A DNA stretch of 24,679 nucleotides, from NCBI GenBank assembly GCA_964627855.1, contig CAZVLE010000143.1, forward strand, positions 1-24,679. The letters are read 5' to 3'. The position numbers were made by a program, and so were the translations under genes. The notes under the pieces are model-generated. The model searched no databases. It was given only the letters and a program-made list of their open reading frames with translations, and was not told the DNA's origin. Below, in pieces: positions 1-6,982 of this stretch (within the stretch, counting starts at the first letter, position 1; the number at the start of each line of letters is the position of its first letter). Origin of the DNA: CAZVLE01 sp964627855. Its GTDB lineage: Bacteria > Bacillota > Dethiobacteria > DTU022.

Positions 1-381
1 CAGAGCGTTGAGGACATTGTCGTTCCGGTCAGCAATATTGCCCGCCTCTTGCCACACCTTCAGACTCTTTCTGAAAAATATAATGTTTTAATGCCCTGCT
101 TTGGCCATGCCGGTGATGGCAATCTTCATGCTACCATTATCAAGAAGCCGGAAACAGCAATGGAAGAATGGCATAAAATACTGCCCAGGCTTCTTGCTGA
201 CCTTTACAGGACCACCCGTGATCTGGGCGGCACTATCAGCGGGGAACACGGCATTGGCCATAAGCGCAAAAAATACTTACCGCTTGTTCTTTCAGAGCCT
301 GAAATAGAGGCAATGAAAAAGATAAAACAGGCTCTCGATCCCCACAATATCCTAAACCCGGGCAAGATATTCGACCTTTAA
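1..381 (+). CDS. FAD-linked oxidase, GlcD/D-lactate dehydrogenase type, C-terminal part (5' truncated)
   Basis: The reading frame is already open at base 1, so the start lies outside the window and about 126 C-terminal residues are visible. These match the C-terminal domain of the glycolate oxidase GlcD / D-lactate dehydrogenase family. The visible signatures are GHAGDGNLH (cap-domain metal/substrate region), SGEHGIGHKRK, and the terminal LDPHNILNPGKIF. The family oxidises 2-hydroxy acids such as glycolate or D-lactate to 2-oxo acids using FAD and passes electrons to a partner protein. A lactate-type racemase and a lactate permease lie just downstream, so lactate is the likely substrate, but this is inference from context. 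The N-terminal FAD-binding domain cannot be seen. No clear intrinsic terminator follows the stop codon. Confidence 0.9.
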   Translation, partial: QSVEDIVVPVSNIARLLPHLQTLSEKYNVLMPCFGHAGDGNLHATIIKKPETAMEEWHKILPRLLADLYRTTRDLGGTISGEHGIGHKRKKYLPLVLSEPEIEAMKKIKQALDPHNILNPGKIFDL

Positions 382-433
382 TAACCACATTCTCTTTTGT
401 TGTTAGCTAAAACATGTGCAGTTGCTTAAGCTA

Positions 434-462
434 TTTACAGGGTGGCTTACAGCAAGTATAAT
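434..462 (+). promoter_or_regulatory. Predicted sigma-A promoter of the toxin-antitoxin pair
   Basis: TTTACA (434-439), a 17-base spacer and a perfect TATAAT (457-462) precede the antitoxin ribosome binding site AAGGGAGG (about 483-490). The very AT-rich stretch around the -10 is also where such antitoxins usually autoregulate, although no clean operator palindrome is evident. Confidence 0.6.
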
Positions 463-499
463 ATATAATATAAGTGGATTGGAAGGGAGGATCTTGATC

Positions 500-730
500 A
501 TGCCACAGCTCTCAATTTATCTTGATGCTGACACGATTAAAAAGATCGAAAAAGCGGCTGAAATCGAGAACACCTCAATTTCAAAGTGGGTTAGCGCCAG
601 GTTGACAGGGCACTTGGAAAATAATTGGCCTGAAAACTATAGCAGCCTCTATGGTTCAATTAAAGACGATAGTTTTTGCGCAGAATCAATCAAAGATTTC
701 TCCGCTGATGTCAAAAGAGAGGATCTTTAA
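500..730 (+). CDS. Ribbon-helix-helix-like antitoxin of a VapBC-type module
   Basis: This is a 76-residue protein. ATG 500 follows a strong ribosome binding site (AAGGGAGG) at good spacing, so I prefer it to upstream in-frame codons. The N-terminus (MPQLSIYLDADTIKKIEKAA) has the pattern of a ribbon-helix-helix/CopG-type DNA-binding domain: a short beta strand, then a helix, then a second helix starting around ISKWVSARL. The C-terminal tail is acidic and probably wraps around the toxin. The stop codon is 3 bases before the toxin start, typical of coupled translation. The role would be to neutralise the PIN toxin and repress the operon. Only the fold type and context support this; I do not recognise a named subfamily. 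Confidence 0.75.
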   Translation: MPQLSIYLDADTIKKIEKAAEIENTSISKWVSARLTGHLENNWPENYSSLYGSIKDDSFCAESIKDFSADVKREDL

Positions 731-733
731 ATT

Positions 734-1132
734 TTGGCATATTATCTGGACACGAATATCTGCATCTATTATCTCAAAGGCCTCTATCCCACCCTGCCGG
801 AAAAACTTTTCACCTATCAGGTTAGTGAAATTAAAATTGCTTCAATAGTCAAGGCTGAACTGCTTTTTGGCGCTGCCCGGAGCAAAAAGCGAAAGGCTAA
901 TAAGGAGCAGGTTGAACAGTTCTTGCTTCCCTTTGAGGTAGTGCCCTTCGACGATCAATCAGCGCAGATCTATGCCCATATCAGGTCAGTTTTAGCTGCT
1001 AAAGGAATGCCGATTGGACCAAATGATTTAGTCCTGGCTTCTACTGTTTTGGCTCGTAAAGGAGTTTTAATTACCAATAATGAAAATGAATTTAACCGGG
1101 TGCCGGGCCTGCAGATTGAAAACTGGATCTGA
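734..1132 (+). CDS. vapC: PIN-domain toxin, VapC family (probable tRNA/RNA endonuclease)
   Basis: This 132-residue protein is a complete single PIN domain of normal VapC length. Acidic catalytic residues are in the expected places: Asp6 in YYLDTN, Glu42 in VKAELLFG, Asp98 in IGPNDLVLA, and the C-terminal TNNENEF segment near residues 114-120. VapC proteins are magnesium-dependent ribonucleases, many cutting initiator tRNA or 23S rRNA, and are blocked by the cognate antitoxin. The start is TTG 734, three bases after the antitoxin stop, with an AGAGAGG-like ribosome site inside the antitoxin 3' end. The pair is more AT-rich than the metabolic genes around it and interrupts a lactate-related set, which suggests acquisition by transfer. 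Confidence 0.88.
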   Translation: MAYYLDTNICIYYLKGLYPTLPEKLFTYQVSEIKIASIVKAELLFGAARSKKRKANKEQVEQFLLPFEVVPFDDQSAQIYAHIRSVLAAKGMPIGPNDLVLASTVLARKGVLITNNENEFNRVPGLQIENWI

Positions 1133-1137
1133 AAAGA

Positions 1138-1164
1138 GGCTGATCGGGTCTAAACTGATCAGCC
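1138..1164 (+). terminator. Weak terminator-like inverted repeat after the toxin gene
   Basis: GGCTGATC (1138-1145) and GATCAGCC (1157-1164) form a perfect 8-bp stem with an 11-base loop just after the toxin stop. The downstream sequence is only modestly T-rich (ATAATTT), so it may be an inefficient terminator or simply a palindromic site. Confidence 0.3.
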
Positions 1165-1253
1165 ATAATTTAAGTGTACGGCTGTTCCAGGGTGAGCTGT
1201 TATCATCGGGTATATGAGGACAGATAAAATTATTGCCGGAAATTATTCAAGCT

Positions 1254-1269
1254 TAACCTGTACAAGTTA
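1254..1269. promoter_or_regulatory. Imperfect palindrome upstream of larA, candidate operator
   Basis: TAACCTGTACAAGTTA is an inverted repeat with one mismatched pair. Extending it to 1251-1272 gives 9 of 11 matched pairs. It lies 40-55 bases before the larA start and upstream of its ribosome site (AAAAGGAG, about 1290-1297). No convincing -35/-10 pair was found next to it. Confidence 0.3.
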
Positions 1270-1308
1270 TGCGGCCTTTATTCTAAGCTTAAAAGGAGAC
1301 TATCAGGG

Positions 1309-2592
1309 ATGAGAGTTGAAATGCGTTACGGCAATCACCCTCTTTTCTTAGAACTGCCTGGTGAGAAGGTTACTGCCCTGCTCGAGGCAAAGCCTCTTCC
1401 CGCTGAAAAAAGGGAAGGTGCAATTATCGCCGCTGCCCTGGCTAATCCGGTGGACAGTCTTCCGCTGGCCGATCTTGTCAGTAAGGGCGAAACAGCATGT
1501 ATTGTTATCGGTGATATGACCCGCCTGTGGGTGAAGCACGACCGCTTTCTGCCCGCACTGCTTAATGAATTAAACCGCGGTGGCATTGCTGACGATGATA
1601 TCGTGCTGGTTTCAGCTACGGGAGATCACCGCGAGCAGACTTCTGATGAATATCGGTTGCTGGCCGGTGATGAGGTCATCGAAAGGGTAAAAGTATATGA
1701 TCATATCTCCACTGCTGACGATCTGGTTTACCTTGGCGATACTTCTTATGGCACCCCGGTTAAGATTAATCGACTCGTGGCAGAGGCGGACCGGGTGATT
1801 CTGACCGGCGGCATTGTTTACCATTTTCTGGCCGGGTGGGGCGGCGGCAAAAAAGCTATTATTCCCGGTGTTGCTTCCCGCGAAACGATCATGGCTAACC
1901 ACGGGCTTGCCTTTTTGCCCGGGCTGGGTGAGGGCCTGAATCCCGATGTTTGCGCCGGCCGCATGCAGGGTAACCCCTGCAGTGAAGATATGGTGGAAGG
2001 GGCCGCCCTGGTTAACCCTGATTTTCTGCTGAACGTGGTAATCGATGAAGATAACGACCGCATTGCCGCTGTTTTCGCCGGTAACTATGTTACAGCCCAT
2101 GAAAGTGGCTGCCGCTTTGTCGACGCCCATTTTCGGGCGCTCCTGCCGGAAAAGACTGAGGTGGTCATCGCATCCTGCGGCGGTTATCCCAAGGATATCA
2201 ATTTTTACCAGAGTTATAAGACAATTTATAATGCCCATTTCGCCCTGCAAAAGGGGGGAACCCTGCTCTTGATCACTGAGAGCCGGGAAGGCGTGGGTAG
2301 TGAGCAGTTTTTCGACATTTTTCGCTGTTACAGTAACAATGAACAGCGTGAAGGTGCCCTGCGCAGAGACTACACTATTGGCGGACAGATGGCTTATCAT
2401 AGCGCCCTTATTGCGGCGGAAAACGACCTTCTCGTTTTATCTGCTTTGCCTGATCATGTTGTTAAGGCCATGGGTATGATTCCGGTCAAGTCACTGGATG
2501 AAGCCTTAACCTGGATCAAGAAAAAGCACGGCGGGTTATCGTCATGCTGCCTGATGCCTCACGGCGGGACAACCCTGCCGCAGCTCCTTTGA
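1309..2592 (+). CDS. larA: LarA-family nickel-pincer-dependent racemase (lactate racemase-like)
   Basis: This 427-residue protein has full LarA length. The catalytic signature known from Lactobacillus plantarum LarA is intact: His107 in ATGDHRE (family His108), His172 (His174), Lys182 in GGGKKAIIPG (Lys184, the residue covalently bound to the pincer cofactor), His198 in MANHG (nickel ligand His200), and Gln301 plus Lys304 in YQSYK (Gln295/Lys298). The family interconverts L- and D-lactate or racemises and epimerises other 2-hydroxy acids by hydride transfer on a nickel-pincer nucleotide. The cofactor genes larB, larC and larE are not in the window. The permease starts 13 bases after this gene, so the two are probably co-transcribed; lactate is the simplest substrate, but other 2-hydroxy acids are possible. 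The start is ATG 1309 with AAAAGGAG upstream. Confidence 0.88.
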   Translation: MRVEMRYGNHPLFLELPGEKVTALLEAKPLPAEKREGAIIAAALANPVDSLPLADLVSKGETACIVIGDMTRLWVKHDRFLPALLNELNRGGIADDDIVLVSATGDHREQTSDEYRLLAGDEVIERVKVYDHISTADDLVYLGDTSYGTPVKINRLVAEADRVILTGGIVYHFLAGWGGGKKAIIPGVASRETIMANHGLAFLPGLGEGLNPDVCAGRMQGNPCSEDMVEGAALVNPDFLLNVVIDEDNDRIAAVFAGNYVTAHESGCRFVDAHFRALLPEKTEVVIASCGGYPKDINFYQSYKTIYNAHFALQKGGTLLLITESREGVGSEQFFDIFRCYSNNEQREGALRRDYTIGGQMAYHSALIAAENDLLVLSALPDHVVKAMGMIPVKSLDEALTWIKKKHGGLSSCCLMPHGGTTLPQLL

Positions 2593-2605
2593 AACGGGTG
2601 TTGCC

Positions 2606-4267
2606 ATGCATGCTTTCATCGCTTTTACTCCTATATTACTGGTATTTTTGCTGCTGGTGGTTTTTCGCCTGCCGGCCAGGGTGGCGATGCCCTTTGCCTG
2701 GTTCTATACGGCATTAATCGCCATGACTGTCTGGCAGGTACCGCTTGTCGTCACTGCTGCATCAACGCTGCAGGGCCTGGTGATTGCGGCAACCCTGCTT
2801 TACATCGTTTTCGGGGCTATATTGATGCTTAATACGCTCACCGAGAGCGGGGCTGTGGGGGTGATGCGCAGGGCTTTTTCCGGTATTACTGTTGACCGGC
2901 GTATTCAGGCCATTATCGTGGCCTGGATGTTCGGTGCTTTTATTGAAGGAGCGGCCGGCTTTGGTTCGCCGGCAGCTGTAGCGGCTCCCCTGCTGGTGGT
3001 CCTCGGTTTTCCTGCCGCTGCTGCTGTGCTTTGCGCTCTGATCATTCAAAGCACGCCTGTTTCTTTCGGAGTGGTCGGTACCCCGGTTTTGCTGGGAATC
3101 AGCTCCGGTTTAGACCATCCCCTCATTCACGAGATGCTTGGCTCTGAAAACACATTTGCCCCCGAATATTTAGCCTACCTTTATGAAATTGCCGGTCAGA
3201 TTGGGACCCTCCATGCCCTGATCGGTACCTTCATTCCGCTGGTGATGGTCCTGATGCTGGTTCGTTATTTCGGGGAAAAAAGATCTTTCAGTGAGGCCCT
3301 GCCGGCTGCCCCCTTCGCCATTTTCGCCGGACTGGTTTTTACGATACCCTATGCCCTGATTGCCAACCTGGTTGGACCTGAGTTTCCCTCACTGATCAGT
3401 GCGCTTGTTGGTCTCCCGGTTCTTGTCATAGCAGCAAGGAAAGGTTTCCTGATTCCGAAAGAGAGCTGGGATTTTCCGCCCCCTGCCGGATGGGAGCCTT
3501 CCTGGATGGGAGCGGCAGTGATGAATGAAGCTTACAGGGGTAAGGAAATGAGCATTTTTAAAGCCTGGCTGCCTTACCTGGTGGTGGCGTTTCTTTTGCT
3601 GTTAAGCAGGATCTGGACCCCCCTGAAGGAGTTGCTGAACGAACCGGCGTTAAGCTTAAATTTTGACAATCTGTTCGGCACCACTGTCAGTACTTCGGTG
3701 CAGCCTCTCTACCTGCCCGGAACGATGTTTCTTATTGCCGTAGGGGCTGCTGTTTTGATTCAGAAGATTGACGGGCAGTCAGGCCGTATAGCATTAAAGA
3801 GATCTTTCAAAACAGTTGCGGGAGCAGCCTTTGCCCTCGGTTTTGCCGTGCCCATGGTACGCATATTCATAAACTCCGGTATTAATGTCTCCGGTTTTGA
3901 GAGCATGCCGATGATCCTGGCCAGGGGCACGGCAGACCTGGTGCAGGGTGCCTGGCCCTTTTTTGCTCCGACCATCGGGGCTCTTGGCGCATTTATTGCC
4001 GGCAGCAACACGGTCAGCAACATGATGTTTGCCTTTTTTCAGCACCAGGTGGCTGCAGAAATTGGCATATCCGGAGCCTTTGTCGTTGCCTTACAGGCTG
4101 TAGGTGGTGCAGCGGGCAATATGGTCTGTGTCCATAACGTGGTTGCCGCCTGCGCGACAGTTGGTTTGCTTGGAGTCGAGGGCCTCATGGTCAGGAAGGT
4201 TTTGCTGCCGCTTGGGTATTACCTTTTGGCTGCCGGCCTGCTTGGTCTTTTAGGTGTTTATCTGTAA
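2606..4267 (+). CDS. lldP: L-lactate permease, LctP/LldP family
   Basis: This 553-residue, very hydrophobic polytopic membrane protein is of typical lactate permease size. Family features include GAFIEGAAGFGSPAAVAAPL around residues 110-130, the following helix with QSTPVSFGVVGTPV, and a C-terminal repeat of the same theme (GALGAFIAGSNTVSN and GAAGNMVCVHNVVAACATVG). LctP/LldP proteins import lactate, and sometimes glycolate, with protons. It directly follows larA (13-base gap, weak ribosome site, likely translational coupling) and a 2-hydroxy acid oxidase lies upstream, so import, racemisation and oxidation of lactate can be read from one locus. Polar and charged loops (for example residues 285-330) separate the two transmembrane blocks. 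Confidence 0.92.
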   Translation: MHAFIAFTPILLVFLLLVVFRLPARVAMPFAWFYTALIAMTVWQVPLVVTAASTLQGLVIAATLLYIVFGAILMLNTLTESGAVGVMRRAFSGITVDRRIQAIIVAWMFGAFIEGAAGFGSPAAVAAPLLVVLGFPAAAAVLCALIIQSTPVSFGVVGTPVLLGISSGLDHPLIHEMLGSENTFAPEYLAYLYEIAGQIGTLHALIGTFIPLVMVLMLVRYFGEKRSFSEALPAAPFAIFAGLVFTIPYALIANLVGPEFPSLISALVGLPVLVIAARKGFLIPKESWDFPPPAGWEPSWMGAAVMNEAYRGKEMSIFKAWLPYLVVAFLLLLSRIWTPLKELLNEPALSLNFDNLFGTTVSTSVQPLYLPGTMFLIAVGAAVLIQKIDGQSGRIALKRSFKTVAGAAFALGFAVPMVRIFINSGINVSGFESMPMILARGTADLVQGAWPFFAPTIGALGAFIAGSNTVSNMMFAFFQHQVAAEIGISGAFVVALQAVGGAAGNMVCVHNVVAACATVGLLGVEGLMVRKVLLPLGYYLLAAGLLGLLGVYL

Positions 4268-4345
4268 AATCTCAGCCTGGAATATGACAGTAATGTACGG
4301 GGTGGAAGTTCAATCCAGAGGGGGTGCCGGTCAGGGATGCCCCTG

Positions 4346-5617
4346 TCAGTTTAGTAAACCGGCTGCAGCAAGGTAACGATATACGTGCAGACCCAGGTTG
4401 AGCTGCAGAGCATCAGCGGACTCTAGCGGGTTCAGGCCGGTTAGCTTTTCAATTTGCTCAAGACGGTACTTCATCGTATGCCGGTGCACGAAGATCTCTT
4501 CTGCCGCCTTCCTGATACTGCAATGTTGCAGGTAGGATTGCAAAGTCTTGACCAGGTCGCCCCTGCCGGAGTAATCATGCCTGATAAGGGGGGCTGTGGT
4601 TTGCTCGAAAAGCTGTTTTAGCATCTCCATATTATTTATCTCCATGATCAGGCTGTACAGACCCAACCTTCCGTATGTTGCCACTTCTTGCGAGCCTGTT
4701 AAACCCAGACGAGTGGCCTGCAGAGTTTTTTCTGTCTCTTCAAGAGCAAGCCTGAATGCTTCTAAATTTTCATGGACGGCGCTGGTGGCGATCTGAAATT
4801 TCCATCCAGGGAAGAACTTGTTCAGCCTGGATAGCAGTGACAAGGCAACTTTTTGCGCAGAATCGATTTCCTGATTTTTTATGCTTTGCGTCTGCAAAAG
4901 GAATAACTGATAGGTTTTCGAAGAGCCGATTAAGATTGGTATGGACAGTTGTTGAAAGATCTGGACCAGTGAATGCTCGATCAGGCCGGAGAGATTATCT
5001 GGAAAGGCGTTTCCTTCGCTAAGGACATTGTCAGTAACCTGTTTTAGAACGAGAGCAGAAATTAGAAAAGGGCCCTGTGATCTAATACTGAATTTCTTAA
5101 GCTCCAACAAAAAAGAATCCGGACTCTGATGTTCTACCATCTTCTGCCAGACACTTTTCATTTCCGAGATCTCTGTCTCATGGTTTTCATCTCTGATCTT
5201 TTTTCTTTCCGGGATTGTCGTCCGGCCGTCTTTGATCAATTCGGTCATCAAAGCCCTGGTCAGGGTTTTAAAACTGATTTCGGGAGGGATTTCAAGGAGG
5301 GGAATACCATGAGCCTTTGAGCAGCGGACCAGGAAGGTTGGAATCTTTTGCAGATAATGCCCTGTCTGAATAGCGATGGCCGCCAGCTTCATTTCAGTGA
5401 AAAACTCAATCATAGTTTCTAATTCTTTTTCACTTTGCCGGTTAAGGTTATGGGCAGTAGTTATTAAAAATTCTCCCGGCTCAATATGGCTTAAGTCATC
5501 AAGGATTTCGAGGATGTTGACCCATAAAACTTCATTTTGCAGGCCAACTTCTCCGGTCAGCACCTTGCATTTTTTAAATATTTCCATCTGGCTGGCCCTG
5601 GCAACTGTTAAACCCAT
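4346..5617 (-). CDS. PucR-family transcriptional regulator
   Basis: The protein has 423 residues from ATG 5617, which is preceded on its strand by CGGAG at good spacing; the upstream in-frame TTG at 5635 has no such site. The N-terminal 120 residues match the PucR/PurC-like sensory domain (LTVARASQMEIF, then a VLWVNILEI and GEFLITTAHNL pattern). The C-terminal 60 residues match the PucR helix-turn-helix (LVKTLQSYLQHCSIRKAAEE, then HRHTMKYRLEQIE). PucR proteins activate catabolic genes for purines, amino acids or related compounds. The gene is convergent with lldP and divergent from the kam operon, with a shared regulatory gap, so the kam operon is the best candidate target. The ligand is unknown. 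Confidence 0.9.
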   Translation of the reverse strand: MGLTVARASQMEIFKKCKVLTGEVGLQNEVLWVNILEILDDLSHIEPGEFLITTAHNLNRQSEKELETMIEFFTEMKLAAIAIQTGHYLQKIPTFLVRCSKAHGIPLLEIPPEISFKTLTRALMTELIKDGRTTIPERKKIRDENHETEISEMKSVWQKMVEHQSPDSFLLELKKFSIRSQGPFLISALVLKQVTDNVLSEGNAFPDNLSGLIEHSLVQIFQQLSIPILIGSSKTYQLFLLQTQSIKNQEIDSAQKVALSLLSRLNKFFPGWKFQIATSAVHENLEAFRLALEETEKTLQATRLGLTGSQEVATYGRLGLYSLIMEINNMEMLKQLFEQTTAPLIRHDYSGRGDLVKTLQSYLQHCSIRKAAEEIFVHRHTMKYRLEQIEKLTGLNPLESADALQLNLGLHVYRYLAAAGLLN

Positions 5618-5682
5618 CAAACCATCTCCGCACAAATGGTATTTAAACCGGTCGGGTTGTTTAGACCTGACATTGCCCTCTT

Positions 5683-5711
5683 ATTATACACTATGTATAA
5701 AAAAGTTGAAA
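5683..5711 (-). promoter_or_regulatory. Predicted promoter of the pucR-type gene
   Basis: Read on the minus strand: TTTCAA (5711-5706), a 17-base spacer and a perfect TATAAT (5688-5683), giving a leader of about 60 bases to the ATG at 5617. The -35 is poor but the -10 is perfect. The -35 hexamer is the same six base pairs used as TTGAAA by the opposite promoter. Confidence 0.45.
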
Positions 5712-5734
5712 TATTTTTAGTCTTTACTGATAAT
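5706..5734 (+). promoter_or_regulatory. Predicted sigma-A promoter of the kamB-kamD-kamE operon
   Basis: TTGAAA (5706-5711), a 17-base spacer and GATAAT (5729-5734) each match the consensus in five of six positions. The start of transcription would be near 5741, leaving a leader of about 170 bases before kamB. A weaker alternative is TTGGCC (5739-5744), 16 bases, TATAAG (5761-5766). Confidence 0.5.
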
Positions 5735-5747
5735 GTCTTTGGCCAGT

Positions 5748-5762
5748 TAGTTTAGTAAACTA
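5748..5762. promoter_or_regulatory. Perfect 15-base palindrome, candidate operator of the kam operon
   Basis: TAGTTTAGTAAACTA is a perfect inverted repeat (7+1+7). It lies just downstream of the predicted +1 of the kamB promoter, or over the spacer and -10 of the weaker alternative, so a bound protein would block or tune transcription. The divergent PucR-type regulator is the obvious candidate, but no binding data can be seen here. Confidence 0.4.
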
Positions 5763-5767
5763 TAAGT

Positions 5768-5888
5768 GATTCTACTGCTGAAGTAAAAGTTGCGGTACAG
5801 GCCATATTAAAAGACGCAGTTCCGGAGATACCACTAATAACCGCACCATAAGCTACTAGCCGTTATCACTTGCAGTAGAATCTTTTTT
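5768..5888 (+). ncRNA. Foldable leader upstream of kamB, possible attenuator or riboswitch-like RNA
   Basis: GATTCTACTGC (5768-5778) pairs perfectly with GCAGTAGAATC (5872-5882), and the second arm is followed at once by six T (5883-5888). The enclosed 93 bases can form an inner TGCGGT/ACCGCA stem (5791-5796 with 5840-5845) and a small AAGCT/AGC...TT hairpin around 5848-5866, so a three-way-junction shape is possible. I do not recognise a known riboswitch consensus. An inverted repeat of this length and spacing is expected about once by chance in a window of this size, so the T-tract and position are what make it interesting. Confidence 0.3.
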
Positions 5889-5913
5889 ATACATTTTACG
5901 GGAGTTGTCAGCT

Positions 5914-6960
5914 ATGGCGGCTTTATTCGATTTACTAAACAATAGAAAGGTAAGATCAATTGCCATCGTTGGTATGACTAAAAATGTTGGCAAAACGGTA
6001 ACTTTTAACCATCTTGTTGATCAATATAATTCTTCGGGGATAACTTTGGGCCTGGTTTCAGCCGGCTATGATGGAGAACGCTTTGACAGGTTGACTTTAA
6101 AAGACAAGCCAAGGATTTACGCTCCCCGTGGCGCTTTTATCGCAACCGCTAAGGCCTGTTTTGAGGCAGCCGAAGCCGAGTTGGTCTTTATTGAGACCAG
6201 TTCTTTTTCCACACCGCTTGGTGCTGTATGCCTGGCCAGGGTGAAAGAAGCCGGCCTGGTTGAACTTGCCGGACCGGGAAGCGTAAGCGCCCTGAGAAGT
6301 TTAATTGCCAGGATGAGTTTTCACGGAGCGGACAATCTTTTAGTGGACGGGGCAATCAACCGGTTGGCTTCTGCATCTCCTTCAGTAACCGATGTTACAA
6401 TCATGGCAACGGGGGCAACTCTAGGTCCAACCATGGAAGACGTTGTTCGAAAAACTGTTTTCCGCCGTGACTTATTAATGTCTCCACAGGTTGACAGTGA
6501 GCAGCTGCAGGAGGCTGCCCGGCTCGGTTTGCAGAAGGGTAATGCAGCATTGCTGCATCCGGCTGAGGATGGTTATAGCGTGGAAACCATGACCGGATTA
6601 ATTCCCCTTGTTGCCGGTGCCCGTATGCTTGACAAATGCCGGGAAGATACGGCAGCGCTTGTGTTCGGGGGAGCCCTGGTTGATGGGATCCTTGAAGATA
6701 TTATGGAAATATATGTTTCTCCGCCAAAAGTTGTTGTCCAGGATGCAACGAAGCTTTTCCTTACTCCCGAGGTTTATTATCGTTATCTTAACAGGGGTGG
6801 CCAAATCATGGTTTTGGAAATGATCAATTTAGAGGCCATTACTTTGAATCCGACCGATCCCTGCGGGCGCGGGTATGATCCACGGATGTTTTTAGATAGA
6901 ATGACTGAAGCTTTGGCCCCCTGCCCGGTTTTTGACCTGGTTTTTGAAGGAAATAATTGA
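5914..6960 (+). CDS. kamB: KamB-like P-loop protein, lysine 5,6-aminomutase reactivase subunit
   Basis: This 348-residue protein starts at ATG 5914, nine bases after GGAG; the upstream in-frame TTG 5905 directly abuts that GGAG and is less likely. A Walker A motif, GMTKNVGKT, lies at residues 20-28, followed by a segment LVSAGYDGERFD typical of the KamB family. In lysine-fermenting bacteria KamB is encoded beside KamC, KamD and KamE and is annotated as part of the system that reactivates the B12/PLP aminomutase, which tends to inactivate when adenosylcobalamin is damaged. Here it directly precedes kamD (22-base gap). The usual MutS-like partner KamC is not in the window. Assignment rests on my recall of KamB sequences plus the gene order. 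Confidence 0.8.
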   Translation: MAALFDLLNNRKVRSIAIVGMTKNVGKTVTFNHLVDQYNSSGITLGLVSAGYDGERFDRLTLKDKPRIYAPRGAFIATAKACFEAAEAELVFIETSSFSTPLGAVCLARVKEAGLVELAGPGSVSALRSLIARMSFHGADNLLVDGAINRLASASPSVTDVTIMATGATLGPTMEDVVRKTVFRRDLLMSPQVDSEQLQEAARLGLQKGNAALLHPAEDGYSVETMTGLIPLVAGARMLDKCREDTAALVFGGALVDGILEDIMEIYVSPPKVVVQDATKLFLTPEVYYRYLNRGGQIMVLEMINLEAITLNPTDPCGRGYDPRMFLDRMTEALAPCPVFDLVFEGNN

Positions 6961-6982
6961 TTGATCATCCCAAAGCGAAAGG

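Noticed and set aside
1612..2400. A 262-codon open frame on the minus strand inside larA
   Set aside because: It lies antisense within a gene with a full set of LarA catalytic residues, resembles no family I recognise, and is explained as a shadow of the coding bias on the other strand.
4349..4359. A second copy of the palindrome core GTTTAGTAAAC (also at 5750-5760) at the 3' end of the pucR-type gene
   Set aside because: It lies between the ends of two convergent genes and encodes the last codons of the regulator, so an operator role is unlikely. Shared 11-mers are expected many times by chance in a window of this length.
5741..5913. A lysine or cobalamin riboswitch controlling the kam operon
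   Set aside because: The leader is too short for a lysine riboswitch, and I could not find the conserved cobalamin B12-box bases. The leader is reported only as a possible unclassified structure.
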